NCBI RefSeq assembly: GCF_937884665.1 | Contig: NZ_CAKZYF010000143.1 | Coordinates: 1 to 37,778, forward strand | Length of the DNA stretch: 37,778 nt | Direction of reading: 5' to 3' | Source: an uncultured Allomuricauda sp. | GTDB lineage: Bacteria; Bacteroidota; Bacteroidia; Flavobacteriales; Flavobacteriaceae | Shown: positions 22,670-31,344 of the stretch, in pieces | How positions within the stretch are numbered: position 1 is the stretch's first letter | Layout: every line of letters starts with the position of its first letter | Program-made: the position numbers and the translations under genes | Notes under the pieces: model-generated | Database searches by the model: none | Told to the model about the DNA's origin: nothing | What the model saw: only the letters and a program-made list of their open reading frames with translations

Positions 22670-23539
22670 ATGAACGCTATTGAAATTTACCAGGGATTGG
22701 TCCTTCAAAAAGTAAAAATCGTGGAAGCTACCCTTGGACTTAGGCAAATTGGCGAAGGAAAGAACCTGGTAGTTATCCATGGTTTTCCAACGCATGGGTA
22801 CACCTGGCGAAAGTTACTTCCAAGACTATCCAGTAATTTCAAATGCCATGTACTGGATTTGCCAGGACTCGGAAGTAGTGAATGGACGGAAAAGACCGAT
22901 TTTAGCAGTAAATCACAAGCAGGATTTGTTATGGCCTTGATGGAAAAGATAGGAATCGACAAATACAGTCTCATAGCACATAATTCCGGTGCGACCGTAG
23001 CGCGCTACATAGCGATCGTTCAACCTAAAAAAATCGAAAACTTGATCGTACTGAATACTGAGATTCCGAATCATAGACCGCCATGGATTCCGTTTTATCA
23101 AAAAGTGGGATTGCTTCCATTTGTGCCGAGACTAATCCGAATCCTATTGAAGCAAAAGGGGTTCGTGACGTCACCGCTGGGATTCCGGGAATTCTATACC
23201 AAGAAATCCATGTTGGATGTAGAATCCAACATATCCCCCTACACAAAACCAGTTATTGATTCGCAAAAAAAGACCATAGGAGCCTTTAAATATCTAAAAG
23301 GAATCGACTGGGTGTTGGTCGATGCTTTCAAAAATTTGCACGGAAGTATAAAAGCAAGGACGCTATTTCTTTGGGGCGAAGATGACAGAACGTTTCCTTT
23401 GAAACTGGCGAGACAAATGGTTTATCAATTCAATAGTGAAACACAGTTTATCACTATAAAAAAGGCCTCGCTGTTACCTCATGAAGAGAGACCCGATGAA
23501 GTGGCACAAGCGATATTGAAATTTATAAAAGAAAATTAG
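22670..23539 (+). CDS. Alpha/beta hydrolase related to haloalkane dehalogenases
   Basis: This 289-residue cytoplasmic protein follows the dehalogenase/epoxide-hydrolase layout: oxyanion motif H37-G-F-P, the strand VLDLPGLGSS, the nucleophile elbow A-H104-N105-S-G (where D is expected), a cap domain (about 130-215), acid candidates D238/D239 in WGEDDRTF and the base H271 in LLPHEERPDE. Asn replaces the catalytic Asp, so activity is doubtful unless the residue is deamidated or the neighbouring Ser serves. It appears complete. The inverted repeat at 22634-22662 lies in front. The reaction cannot be named. Confidence 0.85.
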   Translation: MNAIEIYQGLVLQKVKIVEATLGLRQIGEGKNLVVIHGFPTHGYTWRKLLPRLSSNFKCHVLDLPGLGSSEWTEKTDFSSKSQAGFVMALMEKIGIDKYSLIAHNSGATVARYIAIVQPKKIENLIVLNTEIPNHRPPWIPFYQKVGLLPFVPRLIRILLKQKGFVTSPLGFREFYTKKSMLDVESNISPYTKPVIDSQKKTIGAFKYLKGIDWVLVDAFKNLHGSIKARTLFLWGEDDRTFPLKLARQMVYQFNSETQFITIKKASLLPHEERPDEVAQAILKFIKEN

Positions 23540-23609
23540 CGGTTCATTAGCGTATTCAGTGTACACCGTTAAAACCAGAACGCTTTTCATTCCAAGCCGA
23601 TATCAAGGT

Positions 23610-23936
23610 TCATTTCAGATAAAAAAAGTAATACAGTACCACTGAATGGATGAGCGTAAGAGACACCAGCAGCCATCGCTTTTTATATTTTAGATACAAG
23701 GGCGTAACCAGCAACACAGCACTAAATAGAATAATTTGAAATTTTAGTTCGCGGGTATAGCTCGCTATCGCTGCATCATCAAAACGATAGTAAATCTTGA
23801 ACGCTTCGTGGGACTGGCTATATTCATGGATTACGTAAAACCAAAGGACTACGGTAATATTCACCAAAAGAAAAAGTATTGGTAGTATATACTGCTCGTT
23901 TACTTTGTCAGGTACTTTGTTAGGCCTTGGTTCCAT
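23610..23936 (-). CDS. Small membrane protein
   Basis: This 108-residue minus-strand protein has three or four hydrophobic segments (about 17-37, 68-81, 87-105) between polar stretches, including YRFDDAAIASYTRELKFQ. I do not recognise a family. Its start codon overlaps the end of the PepSY gene by 17 bases, so the two are co-transcribed. Companion membrane proteins of this size follow PepSY genes in several Bacteroidota. It would sit in the inner membrane. Confidence 0.7.
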   Translation of the reverse strand: MEPRPNKVPDKVNEQYILPILFLLVNITVVLWFYVIHEYSQSHEAFKIYYRFDDAAIASYTRELKFQIILFSAVLLVTPLYLKYKKRWLLVSLTLIHSVVLYYFFYLK

Positions 23937-25311
23937 TAAAGATCAGGTTTGTTGTTTTAACGAGCATCTTAACCCCACGTACGAAAAAAACAAGTACATA
24001 CTTAATTAGATAGAAAAGTACGGGAATCCAGAATGCCAAGGTAACCACCACCGTAGGTATGGCCCTCCCCAGAGTAATGGTAATAACATATATTAAGGCG
24101 CAGACCGCTGTAGTCCAAAATGACCACAACCATACCTTTTTGCCCGTGGTCTTGTAGTTCACTTTCGCTTTTTGTTTGGATTTGGTCCTTTCCAGATAGA
24201 GCACGAAGCCCAAAATGGAAAGTACACCGGAAGTGAGCCCAAAAAAGGAATAGATAACCTTTACCCAAATACCTCCAAAGTCACCGTAGTGGAGCCCCTC
24301 CTGGGCATAGTAAGCCTTATCGTGCATGGATTTTTTCCGTATGTCATACCGCGCTAGTTCGGTATAATCCTTTTTATCCAGAACAATATTGTTGATACCG
24401 TGTGCGTAGGCAGTTTTAGGGACATCCCCTTTTATGGTAATCGTTTGGGTTCCGTTGCTGGAGGGAGCAATGGCACTGGGAACCAAATCTGGGAACAATT
24501 CCCGTGAAGCGTTAAAAGCCTTGATATAGTCAACGGTATGGGCAATATCTTCCTCTTTGGAAATGGGCTTTTCCGTCCGCTTATACCGCTCAGGGCTCTT
24601 TACCAATAGCACGGGCTGGAGAATGGACTGAAGTCCGAGCCAGGCGCCAGTGATAGCGATCATAAGATTGAACAAGAGGGTCGTCATGCCAATGATTTTA
24701 TGGTAGTCTGCGGACTTCACCTTAAGGTTTTTCTTTCGGATAGCTCCAAAAAACTGACGTTTCATGAAACCACCATAGATTAGAATGCCCGTTATCGTGG
24801 AAATCAATAAGGCAATACCGCCAAGACCGACCCACCATCGCCCCATAAGACCGTTGAACATCCGTACATGAATGTGCCTTATGTAATGGCCAAAGGTCTT
24901 GAAATAATCCCTTGTCCCCTCTACCTCGCCAGATTACGGAGTGACAAAAATCTCATAATTGTGGGTGGTGATGTTAGTAATACCGTCGGTGACCGAAAAA
25001 AAGACACGCCAGTTCCGGGAAGTATCTAGAGATGGCACGACCCCACCAAAATTGGATGCACCATAGACCGTTTTGAGGCTATCGACTACCTTGTTGAAAT
25101 CTGGATTATAGGATGTTTGGCCTACGGGTGGTATGCCAATCTCATAATATTTCGAGTTGAGGGCCTCATCAATCTCTACTTTGAACAAGGCGAGTACCCC
25201 TGTAACGCTCAAAACCGCAATGACCACCCCTGCGTACAATCCAACCCAGTTATGGATGCTCCACAGTTTCTTGTTTATTTTCTTTGACCTGGACAATTTT
25301 TTAGTCGTCAT
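23920..25311 (-). pseudogene. PepSY-associated membrane protein gene split by one in-frame stop
   Basis: The minus-strand frame from ATG 25311 runs 125 codons, meets a TAA at 24934-24936, and continues in the same frame for 24 more codons to join the long frame starting at 24861. Ignoring the stop, the product is about 462 residues, the usual size for PepSY membrane proteins. It opens with WSIHNWVGLYAGVVIAVLSVTGVL (first helix), has the periplasmic PepSY-like part, and continues with the GEVEGTRDYFKTF and IRHIHVRMFNGLMGRWWVGL patterns. The residue lost to the stop lies in P-x-S-G-E-V, where related proteins carry Tyr (TAC/TAT), one base from TAA. Such proteins are associated with iron or siderophore handling. 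Genuine mutation, readthrough or sequencing error cannot be told apart here. Confidence 0.85.
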
Positions 25312-25388
25312 GCTAAACCTAAAAGTTTCTAGACTATGTCGAAATTAAAGAAATTTGATGTCATAAATACATCCTCCATCTACAGATT

Positions 25389-25589
25389 TTAGTGATTTTT
25401 TGGCCATCTACTGATTTTATACGATTCGCCTTCACATGGGTCATTTGAAGAGGGAACCTCTCCCGATATTTTACACCGCCAATAGGTGCTTACAGAAAAA
25501 TATTTTGTAAAGAAATCTGTTATTTTTCCTTCCTTTGAAGGATTCTCGACTGCACGAATTAGCAAGATTTTGATATCGGGTGGCACCAA
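25389..25589 (-). CDS. Possible small protein of unknown function
   Basis: Inside the 329-base gap between the PepSY gene and the next hydrolase, a minus-strand frame of 66 codons opens at GTG 25589 (the frame extends a few codons further upstream without ATG). The reading has protein-like character (PPDIKILLIRAVENPSKEGK, then DFFTKYFSVSTYWRCK). No family is recognised. It is on the same strand as PepSY and 77 bases upstream of it, so it could be a lead gene or a remnant. Confidence 0.35.
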   Translation of the reverse strand: MVPPDIKILLIRAVENPSKEGKITDFFTKYFSVSTYWRCKISGEVPSSNDPCEGESYKISRWPKNH

Positions 25590-25640
25590 AAGTGAAACAG
25601 CTGCATTTTTTTATCGTCTTTGATAAAAATCGTCTTTAAT

Positions 25641-26762
25641 ATGCCCAGTCAACCAAAGCGCTACGGGATACCCATTCAAAAGTCAACCCTTCTTACCCTA
25701 GTTACACCCCTCTTCCTGCTATTTGCCATTCCAAAAACGTCTGGTCAAGTAGCTTCGGATCCCTTCGAATTTCAATTTGAGGACAAAATCTTAAGGGGGT
25801 TGATTGAAAAACCACAAGACGTAAAGCCCAAAGCCCTTGTAATCCTTATACCGGGATATGGAAGAACGAATTTTGTGAAAGGAAATTGGTACGCCAACTT
25901 GCGGGAAAAATTAGTGGCATCGGGGTTGACGGTAGTTTTTTGGGATAAAATGGGATGTGGTAATAGCGATGGTGATTTCGATGCCCAGCAACCTGTTGAA
26001 AATTCTGCAGATGAAGCGATTGCTGCCCTACAAAAAATAAAAAAATTAAAAGTTCCCGGATTTGAAACGATAGGATTTTGGGGAATAAGTCGGGCTGGTT
26101 GGATAGTTCCATTGATCAACGAACAATTTCCAATGAAATTTTGGATTTCCGTTAGTGGAACGGACGATAAGGAAAACTTTGGCTACCTCCTAAAATCAAA
26201 TCTTATCATCGCCGGTAAAGAAGAAAAAGAAGCGCAAACATTATACGAAGCTTGGATGTTGGGACACAAAATTTTCAATACCCAAGGCAAGTATGAAGAC
26301 TATTTGAACGCAATAAAACCCTTGGCCCAAGATAGTCTCAGTAGAATGTTGTTCGGGTATACAAAAGTCTCCCATATCACCGATGAGGACCGAAAAAAAT
26401 TCACTCAGGAACAAAAACAATACACAAGCAAAGGTCACTTTGATACCGAAAGCGGTCTCTGGGTATACATAAATGATTTTGACCAAACATTACTGAAAAT
26501 AAACTGCCCCGTTTTAGCCTTGTTCGGTGCAAATGATTCACAAGTCGACTGGCGCAAAACGAAAAAACTGTATGAAGAAACAATAGGTGCCAATCCTGAC
26601 TCAGAGTTGACCGTAAAAGTGTTTGAAAACTGCAACCATGTATTGCAAAAGTGCATTACTTGCGGATGGCGTGAGGATTTATCCGCCTTAAAATGGCAAG
26701 CTTGTGATGCCTATTATGAAACTATGGAAGAGTGGTTGAGAGTGCATCAAATTGTAGAGTAA
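25641..26762 (+). CDS. Exported alpha/beta hydrolase
   Basis: The 373-residue product from ATG 25641 has a long N-terminal signal (hydrophobic core about 15-31, cleavage after TSG near 35) and an alpha/beta hydrolase domain. The elbow is G-I-S150-R-A in FWGISRAGW, the acid candidate D299 in GANDSQ, and the base H333 in NCNHVL. The oxyanion region has LIPGYGRTNF. The pattern recalls dienelactone-hydrolase/acyl-peptidase relatives that act on esters or short peptides. A cluster CITCGW near the C-terminus carries two cysteines. A TTG at 25620 was not used. Periplasmic or extracellular. No operon partner is evident. Confidence 0.85.
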   Translation: MPSQPKRYGIPIQKSTLLTLVTPLFLLFAIPKTSGQVASDPFEFQFEDKILRGLIEKPQDVKPKALVILIPGYGRTNFVKGNWYANLREKLVASGLTVVFWDKMGCGNSDGDFDAQQPVENSADEAIAALQKIKKLKVPGFETIGFWGISRAGWIVPLINEQFPMKFWISVSGTDDKENFGYLLKSNLIIAGKEEKEAQTLYEAWMLGHKIFNTQGKYEDYLNAIKPLAQDSLSRMLFGYTKVSHITDEDRKKFTQEQKQYTSKGHFDTESGLWVYINDFDQTLLKINCPVLALFGANDSQVDWRKTKKLYEETIGANPDSELTVKVFENCNHVLQKCITCGWREDLSALKWQACDAYYETMEEWLRVHQIVE

Positions 26763-26768
26763 GTACCA

Positions 26769-26905
26769 AAAATGCAATCTATTTGATCAAGAATTACATA
26801 GCTAAGATCAAAGCAAGCGACGGGATACAGGCGGTCCTCGCTAACAATAAAAAAGAAATACCCAACTACCCACCTATCCATTTTAACGACCAAGGACCGT
26901 ATTGA
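26769..26905 (+). pseudogene. Remnant resembling the C-terminal end of a glutathione S-transferase
   Basis: Just after the hydrolase stop an open frame of about 45 codons ends at TGA 26903-26905, with IKNYIAKIKASDGIQAVLANN, which resembles the closing helices of GST proteins (pattern Y-x-x-R/K-I-x-A-x-x-x-I-Q-x-x-L). No start codon and no N-terminal thioredoxin-like domain are present, so only a tail survives. The identification is tentative. The remaining bases up to 27019 hold no gene. Confidence 0.4.
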
Positions 26906-27019
26906 ATAAACGCGGAATAAAATCCATCCCTATTTGCTAACTTGGAGCCGGACTTGAAGCTTTGGTAGCATGCTTGGCCAGCAGTTCGGAGCGCACGAGC
27001 GCAGTGAAGAATTTAAGAG

Positions 27020-27673
27020 ATGAAAATACTAGTACTCGGAGGAACAGGAAGAACGGGAAAATTGGTGCTGAAGAAAGCACTCAAAAAAAAACACCAAGTG
27101 CATTGTCTTGCACGTAAGACAGAACGAATTGAAAAAAAGGACGGATTAACTCTATTTGAAGGAAATCCGAATGATGAAACCGATTTGAAAGAAGCAATTT
27201 CTGAGTGCGATAGTGTGATCAGCGTTTTAAACATTTCGAGAAAATCGGATTTTCCTTGGGCAAGCCTGAGAACACCAAAAACGTTCCTTTCAGATGTCAT
27301 GGCACACTTGGTGCCCATTGCGGAAAACCAAAATCTAAAACGAATCTCAATATGCTCGGCCTGGGGCGTTGCAGAAACAAGGAATGACATTCCAAAATGG
27401 TTCAGATGGTTCATTGATAACAGTAACATCGGAATGGCCTATGCAGATCACGAAAGACAAGAAAAAATAATATCGGATTCAAAACTGGACTGGACCATTG
27501 TCCGACCTGTTGGACTTTCCAATTCAAAACGCGAAGAACGGATTATAGAGACTTTTGATACCCTACCGAAACCAAACATCTTCATTAGTCGACACAGCGT
27601 TGCGGATTACCTAGTGGACAGTTTGGAGAAAGATTACTTGGTAAAAAAGAAGGTAGTGATATCAAAGGCTTAA
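27020..27673 (+). CDS. NmrA-like NAD(P)-binding protein
   Basis: This 217-residue protein starts with KILVLGGTGRTGKLVLKKA, an N-terminal Rossmann fold with the GxxGxxG motif at about 7-13. It belongs to the atypical SDR group that includes NmrA, flavin reductases and quinone-related enzymes. Later segments WTIVRPVGLSN and SVADYLVD match the group. The Tyr-x-x-x-Lys catalytic pair is absent, so a binding or sensor role is possible. Cytoplasmic, complete, and alone. Confidence 0.85.
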   Translation: MKILVLGGTGRTGKLVLKKALKKKHQVHCLARKTERIEKKDGLTLFEGNPNDETDLKEAISECDSVISVLNISRKSDFPWASLRTPKTFLSDVMAHLVPIAENQNLKRISICSAWGVAETRNDIPKWFRWFIDNSNIGMAYADHERQEKIISDSKLDWTIVRPVGLSNSKREERIIETFDTLPKPNIFISRHSVADYLVDSLEKDYLVKKKVVISKA

Positions 27674-27745
27674 AATCAAGTACATCCATTACTATAAATC
27701 TTGGGTGGTTCAGGTCACTGTGCCAATCGTTTTCAAATCAATTTG

Positions 27746-27973
27746 ATGAGATGGATAATAAAAAATAGAGCATCCCATTTAATTAAGTATTTCACAAAGT
27801 CTGTTAAGCCATCTGAAAATGCCAAGGATTCTGGAAAGATATTCAGGGGTACTGGAATTTTAGATGGTGACGCTTCTTATCGGATAGGCCAAAAAACGAA
27901 ACTGCTTAATAGTTTGTTCGTAATTCTTATCTTTTGCCCTGACTCCGATTCGTATCAAAAAATGTCAATATAA
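27746..27973 (+). CDS. Possible hypothetical protein of 75 residues
   Basis: This frame from ATG 27746 fills most of the 304-base gap between the NmrA-like and SAP-domain genes. It is basic at the start (RWIIKNRASHLIKYFTKS) and ends with a hydrophobic run. Composition is not strongly coding and no family is recognised. It ends four bases before the next start codon. Listed as a candidate only. Confidence 0.2.
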   Translation: MRWIIKNRASHLIKYFTKSVKPSENAKDSGKIFRGTGILDGDASYRIGQKTKLLNSLFVILIFCPDSDSYQKMSI

Positions 27974-27977
27974 TACG

Positions 27978-28589
27978 ATGCAAAGACCCGATTTTGAAAA
28001 TATAGAAAGTGGCCAAGAATTTAATCGCTGGTATTGGCTGAAAGAAGAGTTGATAGAAATTTGTAAGCGTTCGGGCTTGCCGGCCCACGGTCGCAAATTT
28101 GATTTACGGGACCGGATCATGTACGCCTTGGACCACGAGGGAAGGGTAAAACCGGAAACTAAAAAGCAAAAGGCCAAATCAACGTTTAATTGGGCAAAAG
28201 CTGAATTGACCCTTGACACCCTAATTACGGATAACGTATCCTTTGGCCCGAATTTTAGGCAGTTTATGAAAAGTCATATCGGAGATAAATTTTCATGTCA
28301 CAGCGACTTTATGGACTGGGTGAAATGCAACCCGGGAAGTACGTTGAAAGACGCCTTTCAAGAATGGAACAGACTCGAACAAAGAAAAGCAAACCCAGAT
28401 TTCAGGCGCGATATTGCAGAAAACAACATGTACAGCCAATACATCCGTGATTTTTTGGATGACAACCCCCATCTCAAGCTCAAGGATGTTAAAATCTATT
28501 GGCTGTTAAAAAAACAGATGCCCACCCACGATGGATTTATCCGATATGAAAAGAGCGATTTAAAGCTAAAAAAAAGCGGTCTTGGGTAA
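27978..28589 (+). CDS. SAP-like and DUF6434 domain protein
   Basis: This 203-residue protein combines an N-terminal SAP-like helix pair (about 18-50: WYWLKEELIEICKRSGLPAHG, then FDLRDRIMYALD) with a C-terminal DUF6434-like part (about 65-185: NVSFGPNFRQFMKSHIGDKFSCHSDFMDWVK). SAP modules bind DNA or RNA. DUF6434 proteins of this size are cytoplasmic and of unknown function in Bacteroidota and Firmicutes. Length is normal and the basic C-terminus fits nucleic acid binding. It stands as a single gene. Confidence 0.75.
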   Translation: MQRPDFENIESGQEFNRWYWLKEELIEICKRSGLPAHGRKFDLRDRIMYALDHEGRVKPETKKQKAKSTFNWAKAELTLDTLITDNVSFGPNFRQFMKSHIGDKFSCHSDFMDWVKCNPGSTLKDAFQEWNRLEQRKANPDFRRDIAENNMYSQYIRDFLDDNPHLKLKDVKIYWLLKKQMPTHDGFIRYEKSDLKLKKSGLG

Positions 28590-28713
28590 CGGAGGTAATA
28601 GCTCTTGTCATTTTACCACTTTACCAGTATCTTGACCTATAAACAAGCGCAAAAACGCATTCGAATCGCCTCGCTTTAGAATTTCAGCCCAAATGTACCC
28701 CAATGAAAAGAGA

Positions 28714-29268
28714 ATGAAAAAACAGGATATTGAAAAAAATATACACTGGGATCATTATGGAATTGGATACATAGACCTACCACTTCCCTTATTTGACAAA
28801 GTAATTCCGTTTGAATTATTTGTGGAGAATGAGGCAAACCCAAAAATTTCGGATAAAATGTTCGCCACGGTACAGGATGTACTGAATTTAAAGCCGGATT
28901 CGATTAAGGAAATCAAGGAACTACTTTGGGAAGAGTGCAATTTTTCCTTCACTGTGGCCAATTATGGTTGTCGACCCAAAGATGGCGAAACCGTCAAAGC
29001 GGCCCATTTTAGGGAATTTGGAATTAACGACTTGCACGATGCCTTTGAAAAGAGCAGCGTTAAAGGAATTCAAATACATTGCGATAGTGATGAATTAGAG
29101 GGGAGGTATGCTGAAATCAAGATGGAAACAGCGACCGATAACCTCATCAGTATTGTTGTGAAAAATGGGAAGGTGATTGATTATGACGAGGATGGAACGT
29201 ATCTCGGTGGATTTGAATCCGACGAACAAAACGCACATAATAATCGCGAGAGAGTATTGAATCAATAA
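28714..29268 (+). CDS. DUF6985-like protein
   Basis: The 184-residue product from ATG 28714 is acidic and beta-rich, with DHYGIGYIDLPLPLFDKVIPFELFVEN, LLWEECNFSFTVANYG, and a C-terminal repeat of acidic strands (CDSDELEGRYAEIKME, then DYDEDGTYLG). The layout resembles DUF6985 proteins. No catalytic motif and no signal peptide. The earlier start at 28693 adds seven residues and is less likely. The last residues overlap an antisense open frame (29147-29446) that looks truncated here. Confidence 0.55.
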   Translation: MKKQDIEKNIHWDHYGIGYIDLPLPLFDKVIPFELFVENEANPKISDKMFATVQDVLNLKPDSIKEIKELLWEECNFSFTVANYGCRPKDGETVKAAHFREFGINDLHDAFEKSSVKGIQIHCDSDELEGRYAEIKMETATDNLISIVVKNGKVIDYDEDGTYLGGFESDEQNAHNNRERVLNQ

Positions 29269-29446
29269 GAATAAGACGATTGCCTTTGCCTTTTGAATCC
29301 CAGAGGACCAAGTTATTATAAAAGTTGTCCAGTGATGTTGCACCCCTTACAGAAAAAGCTTTGATAACCCCCCATACTACAAAAAAGACTAAGGCCACGA
29401 TTAACCGCAGATAAGAGATAGGTGTTAAATGCGGTCTTGCTTTCAA
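29269..29446 (-). pseudogene. Truncated membrane-protein frame on the minus strand
   Basis: From a TTG at 29446 about 59 codons read like a membrane protein (a hydrophobic LRLIVALVFFVVWGVIKAF, then SLDNFYNNLVLWDSKGKG). Coding character is lost where the frame runs antisense into the DUF6985-like gene, ending at about 29269. This suggests a gene cut off where the plus-strand gene begins to be read. A chance frame is the alternative. Confidence 0.3.
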
Positions 29447-29507
29447 TTTTTAGCCCTGATCCAGGTCAATATTAAAAAATGGTTCCCAAATTAAAATAGA
29501 CCGAATT

Positions 29508-29621
29508 CTAAAGAAAATGAAGTGAGGGCATCTTGTAAATGACCTCAAAATTAATTCTATCCGGAAGCAAAATAGGGTGTTCTTCAAACTCGACCACACA
29601 ACCATCTTGATTTTTTGGCAT
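29508..29621 (-). CDS. Possible 37-residue protein
   Basis: ATG at 29621 on the minus strand starts a 37-residue frame ending in TAG (29508-29510). The reading is acidic and well formed (CVVEFEEHPILLPDRINFEV). It is upstream of the truncated membrane frame on the same strand and divergent from the lipoprotein at 29642, leaving only 20 bases between start codons. It may be the start of a lost gene. Family unknown. Confidence 0.35.
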   Translation of the reverse strand: MPKNQDGCVVEFEEHPILLPDRINFEVIYKMPSLHFL

Positions 29622-29641
29622 CTTATTTAAAATCAAAAAAC

Positions 29642-30091
29642 ATGATCCAATTAAATAAGCTTACACTGCACGTCCTTGTTATTCTTTTATCCTTTTTCCA
29701 AACATCTTGCAACACAGATGATGATGTCCCCGACGATTCCAATGCCGTTTGTGAAGGCGCTATTTGTACCGCAATTTTTGTTCGAATCAATGTCTCCGTC
29801 ATGGATGGGAATCAAAATCCAGTAGCACTGGATTCATTCACCGTAACCAATTTGGCCAATGGAAGTGATATGACGATAGCACTTTCACCAGAAGAGCTAG
29901 AAGGGGCTCGTGAGACCGGGTTATATCCTCTTACCGAAGATGGTGTCCTTGATGTAAACGAAGAACGAGAGATTCAGTTTAGAGGATTCATAAATAGCCA
30001 AGAGGTCCTTAGCAATAAGTATACGGTAAGCACAGACTGTTGTCATGTGGGATTGGACGCTGGAGTTCAAGAGATTGTTCTTTCCATGTAG
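29642..30091 (+). CDS. Acidic lipoprotein of unknown function
   Basis: The 149-residue product from ATG 29642 has a lipoprotein signal ending in FFQTSC and a mature start CNTDDD. A Cys followed by acidic residues recalls the export signal of surface lipoproteins in Bacteroidota, so the protein may face outside. The body is a beta-rich fold (IFVRINVSVMDGNQNPVALDSFTV) like small carboxypeptidase-regulatory-type domains, with cysteines in CEGAIC and DCCH. A second lipoprotein of similar style lies at 32359-32841. No family is recognised. Confidence 0.75.
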   Translation: MIQLNKLTLHVLVILLSFFQTSCNTDDDVPDDSNAVCEGAICTAIFVRINVSVMDGNQNPVALDSFTVTNLANGSDMTIALSPEELEGARETGLYPLTEDGVLDVNEEREIQFRGFINSQEVLSNKYTVSTDCCHVGLDAGVQEIVLSM

Positions 30092-30286
30092 CGAGCACCC
30101 TGCGAACTTTGTGGTTTTGGGAAAACGGGAAACTGCTGCTGACGTGATTCCTGAAAATGGAATAAATCCCGATAAAAGCTTAATGGGAGATGAAAGCGGC
30201 GGCTCGGTCCCTTCCGGCTTTTTAGATTTGAGTCCTCAAAAATAAATGGTATTTTGGGCAGACTAGGTCAATCCTTTGTAAAATTC

Positions 30287-30835
30287 ATGAAAATAATCCG
30301 AACCCCGCTACCCAAAAACTCGATTTTAAACACGATGGAATTCGAGTATTTTGATAGTTATCAGGGCTATTATTTTGACGGGAAGGACCAAGTGGGCTCA
30401 GAAGACATTGGCAAAGCGTTTTTCAGTTCGGCTCCGGGATGGACGGCAAAACTTTTTGCGCTACGAAATAAAATGGTATCATTCTTTGGATTAAAGATCC
30501 CCGAAAAAACCAACAATAGAGAAGAGTTACTTAAAAAATTCAAGTGCGAACCTGGGGAAAGGCTGGGCTTATTCTCGATTTATCATAAAACCGCGGACGA
30601 GGTTGTTCTTGGAGAGGATGACAAGCATTTAAATTTCAGGGTATCGCTTTACAAGGAACCTATTGGTGAAGAGGAGGGCAAAAAAGGGTTGACCATATCA
30701 ACCATCGTAAAATTCAACAATTGGTTCGGAAAACTGTATTTTTTACCGGTAAAGCCGTTCCACAAGCTGATAGTTCCAAGAATGCTAAAAGGAATACTGG
30801 AGCAATTGGAAATGGAAACAAAAACCAGCTGTTGA
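30287..30835 (+). CDS. DUF2867-like protein
   Basis: The 182-residue product from ATG 30287 follows the DUF2867 pattern: FFSSAPGWTAKLFALRNKMVSFFGL, then GLFSIYHKTADEVVLGEDDKHLNFRVSL and KFNNWFGKLYFLPVKPFHKLIVPRMLKGI at the end. The family is cytoplasmic and of unknown function. A TTG start at 30254 was rejected because it adds a stretch without homology pattern. Between the lipoprotein and this gene lie about 195 non-coding bases. Confidence 0.75.
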   Translation: MKIIRTPLPKNSILNTMEFEYFDSYQGYYFDGKDQVGSEDIGKAFFSSAPGWTAKLFALRNKMVSFFGLKIPEKTNNREELLKKFKCEPGERLGLFSIYHKTADEVVLGEDDKHLNFRVSLYKEPIGEEEGKKGLTISTIVKFNNWFGKLYFLPVKPFHKLIVPRMLKGILEQLEMETKTSC

Positions 30836-31016
30836 ACCCATCTTATCGTTACTGGAGTACCGACTCTTTTTTAAACATCATATCACTTCTTTGTGGCCAA
30901 AATGAGGTGGGAGGTCCCAAAATATAGTGAAACCTTTACTTTTACACCTTACTTAGTTTATCCTCTTTAATTTCGGATAACGACCGAAACATAAAAAAAT
31001 CAGTAAATTTTACGCT

Positions 31017-31307
31017 ATGTTCATCATAAATCTGACCTATACCTCCAAATTGGAAAAGATAGACCAGTTATTGGAAGCACATGCCAAATTTCATGACGCA
31101 CATTACAAATCAGGCCATTTTCTCGCCTCTGGACGCAAAGTGCCAAGAACCGGTGGAATAATTTTATCAGATGTTTCTTCTAAGTCGGCATTGGAAAAAA
31201 TAATCGAAGAGGACCCGTTCAAACAAAACAAATTGGCGGCGTACGAAATAATCGAATTTGTTCCCAGTAAGACGCGTAAAGAACTCGGATTTTTATTAAA
31301 AAGCTAA
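31017..31307 (+). CDS. YciI-like protein
   Basis: This 96-residue protein shows the YciI fold: FIINLTYTSKLEKIDQLLEAHAKFH, with the HAKFHDAHYKSGHFLASG segment supplying the His and Asp residues of the putative active site, then GGIILSDVSSKSALEKIIEEDPF. YciI-like proteins are small ferredoxin-like enzymes or binding proteins, some acting in ring cleavage. Complete and cytoplasmic. It is followed by a VOC gene 37 bases downstream, so co-transcription is likely. Confidence 0.85.
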   Translation: MFIINLTYTSKLEKIDQLLEAHAKFHDAHYKSGHFLASGRKVPRTGGIILSDVSSKSALEKIIEEDPFKQNKLAAYEIIEFVPSKTRKELGFLLKS

Positions 31308-31344
31308 CCTTTTGCCATTAAAATAAGACCAAAAACCCATAAGA

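Noticed and set aside
30045-30245. Plus-strand frame overlapping the end of the acidic lipoprotein
   Set aside because: Shifted frame of a real gene; the extension beyond 30091 has no coding character.
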